From assembly GCF_030464365.1 (NCBI RefSeq), contig NZ_VCYI01000008.1:62001-126000 (forward strand): a stretch of DNA of 64,000 bases. Direction: 5' to 3'. The first letter of the stretch is position 1. The number at the start of each line of letters is the position of its first letter. The translations under genes were made by a program, and so were the position numbers. Positions 59,725-64,000 of the stretch are shown here, one piece after another. The stretch is from Methanoculleus methanifontis (GTDB taxonomy: Archaea > Halobacteriota > Methanomicrobia > Methanomicrobiales > Methanoculleaceae). The notes beneath the pieces are model-generated. The model ran no database searches. It was not told the DNA's origin and was given only the letters and a program-made list of their open reading frames with translations.

Positions 59725-62700
59725 GTGTCTTCGGATCTTACTTTTATTACTAATGAGGATGGCAATACGTTACTTGATCGTTTTAATGCCTTAGTTAAGG
59801 ACACCACGCTTTTCGATTGTCTCGTCGGATATTTTTATTCGAGCGGATTCTATGCTCTTGAGAGGGCCCTGGAGAATACCGAGAAGATCAGAATCCTCAT
59901 TGGCATCAGCACCAATAAAACGACATACGATCTTATCCAGACTGCCGCATTTGAGGGGCATTCAACACTCCTCCTTTCCAATAAGGACCTCAGGAATCAA
60001 TACTCCAGCATGGTCAAAGAAGAGCTGGATCAATCCGAAGACGCCTTCGACGTAGAAAAGGGTATTCTGACCTTCATTGAGTGGTTGAGGAGTGGAAAAC
60101 TTGAGATCCGTGTCTACCCCTCAGAGAAGATCCATGCAAAACTCTACATAATGACCTTCAAGGAGAGTGACAGGGACCAGGGGCGCGTTATCACTGGTTC
60201 AAGCAATTTCTCTCAAGCGGGGCTGCAGGATAACCTTGAGTTCAACGTTGAACTCAAGATGCGGGGAGATTACGAATATGCGCTTAACAAGTTCAATGAA
60301 CTCTGGGAAAACTCGGCCGATGTGTCGGAGAGTTATGTCGAGACGATACGGACGCAGACCTGGCTCAACGATTCTATCACCCCGTATGAACTCTACCTGA
60401 AATTCCTCTATGAATATCTGAAGGAGAAGATCAATCTCGATAAGCAGGAAACCGGGAATGAATACATCCCTGAGGGGTTCATGGACCTGCAGTACCAGAA
60501 GGACGCGGTGCAGGACGCAAAGTTAAAACTGGAGGAGTACGGCGGCGTTTTTATCTCCGATGTGGTCGGCCTCGGGAAGACGTACATAGCAACCCTCCTT
60601 GCCCAGCAGCTTGATGGGAGGACGCTCGTTCTTGCTCCTCCTGTCCTGATAGACCGGGAGAATCCGGGTTCATGGCCGAATGTTTTCCTCGATTTTGGCG
60701 TGCGCCAGGCAGATTTCGAATCGGTCGGGAAACTGGATCACGTTCTTAAGAGGGGAACCGAGCGGTACAAGAACGTGATCATCGACGAGGCTCATCGATT
60801 CCGGAACGAGATGACGCAGAGTTATGAGAGCCTGTATCGGATCTGCAGGGGAAAGCGGGTGATTCTGGTGACGGCAACCCCGCTCAACAACTCTCCCAAC
60901 GATATCCTGAGCCAGATAAAACTCTTCCAGAACGCCAGAAAATCCACTCTCCCAAACCCGAAGGTGCGCAACCTCCAGAGATATTTCAATACCCTCCAGA
61001 AACGGCTTGACGGGCTGGACCGGCAGCGGGATCGCGAAGAGTACATGAGAGTTGTCAGGGAAAATGCCGAGGATATCCGTGAGAATGTGCTCCAGTACCT
61101 GATGGTCCGGCGCACGCGGGCGAGCATCGCTGCGTACTACAGCGAGGATCTGAAGCGGCAGAACCTCAAGTTCCCCGAGGTTGAGGACCCTCAACCGGTG
61201 TATTACCACTTTGATGACCACACGGACTCGGTCTTTCTGGAGTCGATCGACCTGATCGCGAACCGGTTCAAGTATTCCCGCTACACCCCGCTCCTGTATC
61301 TGAAGGAAGGAACCTCACATCCCGAGGAACTGGCCCAGAAGAACATGATGAAGTTCATGAAGATAATGCTCTTGAAGAGGTTGGAAAGCAGTTTTTTCGC
61401 GTTTAATATGTCTATCAGCCGTTTCATCGGGTATTATGAAGTATTTATCCGGGAGGCCGAGAGAGGGAATGTCTACATCAGCACTACGCACACGAACGTG
61501 ATCTTCGACCTCCTCGAAGAGGATAATATGGATAAAGTCGCCTCTCTTATCGACGATAAGAAGGTCTATTGTCTGCCGTCATCCAGTTTCACTCCGGCGT
61601 ATCTGGAGGATCTCAGGTATGACCTCGAGATCCTCAAGAGACTGCGTACGCTATGGGATACTGTTGAAGACGACCCGAAGAGAGCCGCGTTTGTTGAAGC
61701 GCTCTCAATGGATCTCCGGCTCAAAGACCAGAAGTGTATCATCTTCACCGAGGCGAAAGAGACGGCGGATTATCTTACGGATGCCCTGAAGGAACGGTTT
61801 GGGGACTGCGTTCTTGAGTATCATGGATCGTCCTCGGAGAGTGAGAGAATCGCGATCATCGAGAACTTTGATGCGAAGGCCCGGCACCCGAAGGACGAGT
61901 ATCGGATTCTCGTGACGACAGAGGTTCTCTCGGAGGGGGTGAACCTTCATCGCTCCAACGTGGTGATCAACTACGACATCCCGTGGAACCCTACGCGGAT
62001 GATGCAGCGGGTCGGCCGTATCAACCGTGTGGATACGAAGTTTGAGAGGATACATATCTTCAATTTCTTCCCTGCAGGCCCTATCAACGAGGAGATCGGC
62101 CTGCAGGAGGCTGCTGAGGCGAAGATAGCAGCGTTTATCGAGATGCTTGGGAACGATGCCCCTCTCCTGACTGACGAAGAGATCAAGTCGCATGATCTCT
62201 TTACGAAATTGACGTCCCGAAAGACGATCACGGGAGAGGATGAAGAGGAAGACCTTGAACTCGGGTATCTGACGTTCCTGCGGGAGATACGGGACTCGGA
62301 TCCTGATCTCTTTAAAAAGATAAAGCACCTCCCGAAGAAGGCGAGAGCCGGCCGTGCATCTGGTGAGCCCGGGCATTCGGTGGTCACGTTCTTCAGGCGG
62401 GGGAAACTCCGGAAGATCTTTCAGACGACGACCCGCGGGCAGGAGGCTGTTACCGGGGAGGTGGATTTCCTGCGTGCGGCGGAACTCCTCCGGGCAGAGG
62501 CATCGACGAAGAAGCACGTTATCAGACCGGACTTTTACCCGCTGCTAGAGTCCAACAAAGCCGCTTTTGAGGATGTGTTTGCCATCGAGAGCACTATTGC
62601 GCCCTCACGCGGGAGTAGAGGAGGCGAGGTCAAATTTACCGGCATCCTGAGAGCGATCCAGCGCTCGCCGGCGTTTACGGATGAAGACGAAGAATATGTG

Positions 62701-62922
62701 GGAAAGGTTCTCGGGCTGATAGAAGACGGGGCGCTCCCGAAGGCGACCATCAAGAAGATTCTCACAAAGATTGCGTATACCCCGGAACCTCTCCCCATGC
62801 TCGCAAAGATCAAATCTGAGATCTCGGAAGAGTTCTTCCGCCCGGCATTCGGGCCGGTCGATATCTCCGGGCCTAAAGAGGTCATCCTCTCCGGGTACTT
62901 TGCAGGAGGTGAGTCTGCATGA
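59725..62922 (+). CDS. PLD-domain SNF2-like helicase of a restriction-modification system
   Basis: A protein of about 1065 residues. An N-terminal PLD nuclease domain with HAKLYIM and later TGSSNFSQ is followed by a superfamily 2 helicase: DVVGLGKTYIA, IIDEAHRFRN, VTATPLNNS, and QRVGRINRVD. This is the architecture of helicases paired with Eco57I-type methyltransferase-nucleases in ATP-dependent restriction systems. GTG at 59725 has AGGTG at 6 nt; the TTG at 59707 is an alternative start. Its stop overlaps the next gene (ATGA). Confidence 0.85.
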   Translation: MSSDLTFITNEDGNTLLDRFNALVKDTTLFDCLVGYFYSSGFYALERALENTEKIRILIGISTNKTTYDLIQTAAFEGHSTLLLSNKDLRNQYSSMVKEELDQSEDAFDVEKGILTFIEWLRSGKLEIRVYPSEKIHAKLYIMTFKESDRDQGRVITGSSNFSQAGLQDNLEFNVELKMRGDYEYALNKFNELWENSADVSESYVETIRTQTWLNDSITPYELYLKFLYEYLKEKINLDKQETGNEYIPEGFMDLQYQKDAVQDAKLKLEEYGGVFISDVVGLGKTYIATLLAQQLDGRTLVLAPPVLIDRENPGSWPNVFLDFGVRQADFESVGKLDHVLKRGTERYKNVIIDEAHRFRNEMTQSYESLYRICRGKRVILVTATPLNNSPNDILSQIKLFQNARKSTLPNPKVRNLQRYFNTLQKRLDGLDRQRDREEYMRVVRENAEDIRENVLQYLMVRRTRASIAAYYSEDLKRQNLKFPEVEDPQPVYYHFDDHTDSVFLESIDLIANRFKYSRYTPLLYLKEGTSHPEELAQKNMMKFMKIMLLKRLESSFFAFNMSISRFIGYYEVFIREAERGNVYISTTHTNVIFDLLEEDNMDKVASLIDDKKVYCLPSSSFTPAYLEDLRYDLEILKRLRTLWDTVEDDPKRAAFVEALSMDLRLKDQKCIIFTEAKETADYLTDALKERFGDCVLEYHGSSSESERIAIIENFDAKARHPKDEYRILVTTEVLSEGVNLHRSNVVINYDIPWNPTRMMQRVGRINRVDTKFERIHIFNFFPAGPINEEIGLQEAAEAKIAAFIEMLGNDAPLLTDEEIKSHDLFTKLTSRKTITGEDEEEDLELGYLTFLREIRDSDPDLFKKIKHLPKKARAGRASGEPGHSVVTFFRRGKLRKIFQTTTRGQEAVTGEVDFLRAAELLRAEASTKKHVIRPDFYPLLESNKAAFEDVFAIESTIAPSRGSRGGEVKFTGILRAIQRSPAFTDEDEEYVGKVLGLIEDGALPKATIKKILTKIAYTPEPLPMLAKIKSEISEEFFRPAFGPVDISGPKEVILSGYFAGGESA

Positions 62923-64000
62923 AAGAAGAGGAGACCATCAGGCTCATTGATGGGGTCTTCAAGGATGCCTTCAATCCGGGCCGGTATATGAGGTTCATCC
63001 AGGAACTCTTCGACGACTTCCGGATACTTCCCCAGCGGTTGCCGATCTGGCGCGAGTTCAAGAACTATATCGACGAGGCATACAGTATCGGAACCTACGT
63101 TGACGGGAGACAGACCGTCGGGGTGCTCTATGTCAGGCTGATGCGGTCGACCTCTCGTGACCGCGCCCGGACGATGCAGCGGAACTTCATCGCGAAGTTC
63201 CTCAACAACGAAGGGAGGGATGCGGCTCTGGTCGCGTTTTACGGCGACGACCACGAGGACTGGCGCTTCTCGTTTGTTAGGCTCGAGTACGAGCTCGGGA
63301 CCGGCGACGACGGAAGGGTCCGCACGAGCGTGAAACTGACGCCTGCACGCCGGTTTTCGTATCTTGTGGGGAAGAACGAGCCGAACCATACCTGCAGGGA
63401 ACGGTTCCTTCGTCTTATCCGGGAGAAGAATGGAACCCCGATTCTTGCAGATATCGAGGACTGTTTCAGCGTCGAGAATGTCACAGACGAGTTCTTCAAG
63501 AAGTATGAGGCCTGTTACCTCAACCTGAAGGAGTCGCTTGAGAGGGCGCTCGAAGACGATCCCATCTGTAAGGCGGAGTTCGAGGAGAAGGAGATCTCGA
63601 CGGTCGATTTCTCGAAGAAACTCCTCGGCCAGATTGTCTTCCTCTATTTCCTCCAGAAGAAGGGGTGGCTCGGGGTGAGGCAGGACCCCGCGACCGGGCG
63701 GTTCCAGGAGTGGGGGATGGGCCCGAAAGATTTCATGCGCCGCCTGTATGACGGCGAAATCGTCCCCTACAAGAATTTCTTCAACGACATCCTTGAACCG
63801 CTCTTCTATGAGGCGCTTGCAGAGGATCGCTCGGTAAACGAGGATTACTACAGCAGGTTCAGGTGCAAGATTCCGTTCCTGAATGGCGGTCTCTTCGAGC
63901 CGATCCAGAACTACAACTGGGTTAGCACCTACCTGCGGATAGAAAACGAGGTTTTTGGAGGCATTCTGAAGACATTTGACGAGTTCAACTTCACCATCAA
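62919..64000 (+). CDS. Eco57I-like restriction-modification protein, N-terminal part
   Basis: The first 360 or so codons of a large protein that continues beyond the window. The ATG has an ideal GGAGGTGA 8 nt upstream. Features such as FSKKLLGQIVFLYFLQKKGW and IPFLNGGLFEP are typical of the region before the methyltransferase domain in Eco57I/type IIG-like and LlaGI-related proteins. The SAM-binding and NPPY motifs should lie downstream, so the assignment depends on sequence not seen here. Confidence 0.72.
   Translation, partial: MKEEETIRLIDGVFKDAFNPGRYMRFIQELFDDFRILPQRLPIWREFKNYIDEAYSIGTYVDGRQTVGVLYVRLMRSTSRDRARTMQRNFIAKFLNNEGRDAALVAFYGDDHEDWRFSFVRLEYELGTGDDGRVRTSVKLTPARRFSYLVGKNEPNHTCRERFLRLIREKNGTPILADIEDCFSVENVTDEFFKKYEACYLNLKESLERALEDDPICKAEFEEKEISTVDFSKKLLGQIVFLYFLQKKGWLGVRQDPATGRFQEWGMGPKDFMRRLYDGEIVPYKNFFNDILEPLFYEALAEDRSVNEDYYSRFRCKIPFLNGGLFEPIQNYNWVSTYLRIENEVFGGILKTFDEFNFTI

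Noticed and set aside
1-64000. tRNA or rRNA genes
   Set aside because: No cloverleaf with a GGTTCRANNCC T-arm outside coding sequence and no rRNA core sequence was seen.

Overview
The window looks like chromosomal DNA of a GC-rich methanogenic archaeon of the order Methanomicrobiales, most like Methanoculleus. Support: TATA-type promoters and leaderless-looking starts mixed with GGAG/GGTGA ribosome binding sites, an archaeal-type 6-phospho-3-hexuloisomerase, an FmdE-domain gene, a CooC-type maturation ATPase, a TATA-binding-protein fragment, DUF234-type ATPase, HicAB and EVE genes. The genus assignment is inference; no rRNA or tRNA gene is present. Intergenic DNA and the 50.2-55.7 kb block are clearly more AT-rich than the rest.

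Layout. 0-0.6 kb: 5' part of an IS1634-type transposase. 1-14 kb: mostly housekeeping: NADP-type secondary alcohol dehydrogenase, Lhr-family helicase with a metallophosphoesterase, PHI-aminotransferase-M42 peptidase operon, DUF421 membrane protein, ferredoxin, guanidinium-type SMR exporter, HD hydrolase, an IS200/IS605-type tnpB broken by an in-frame TAG, and a Fic protein. 14.7-19.1 kb: methyltransferase, an FmdE-domain protein leading a TroABC/ZnuABC-like metal transporter, and trmO behind a translationally coupled micro-ORF. 19.2-21.1 kb: CPC-type P1B ATPase.

21.4-29.6 kb is the most coherent metabolic island: on the minus strand a FecCD permease, its ATPase, a methyltransferase, a cysteine-rich binding lipoprotein, a CooC-type ATPase, a flavin reductase, a second 281-aa methyltransferase and a small Cys protein; divergently, a second binding lipoprotein in which the extra cysteines are replaced mostly by aromatic residues. 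The set suggests uptake plus reductive or methylating processing of a metal complex; the ligand is unknown.

29.8-40.5 kb: gate-type membrane protein, ADP-ribosylglycohydrolase pair, an AddB/AddA-like helicase-nuclease pair, small acidic protein, QueG-like iron-sulfur protein, UspA.

40.7-64 kb is an accessory and defence island: DUF234 ATPase flanked by perfect inverted repeats, decayed Doc and HicAB toxin-antitoxin loci, Hsp20, a ComF-DprA overlapping pair, three copies or fragments of a HIT gene, an HNH endonuclease, an unassigned two-gene system (1154-aa helicase with a probable PD-(D/E)XK tail plus a 696-aa protein), PLD/zinc-ribbon and GIY-YIG proteins, a NERD protein, EVE and DUF365 proteins followed by a truncated TBP, and the start of a PLD-helicase/Eco57I-like restriction-modification operon that runs off the window. 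Decayed genes and truncated duplicates mark repeated gain and loss here.
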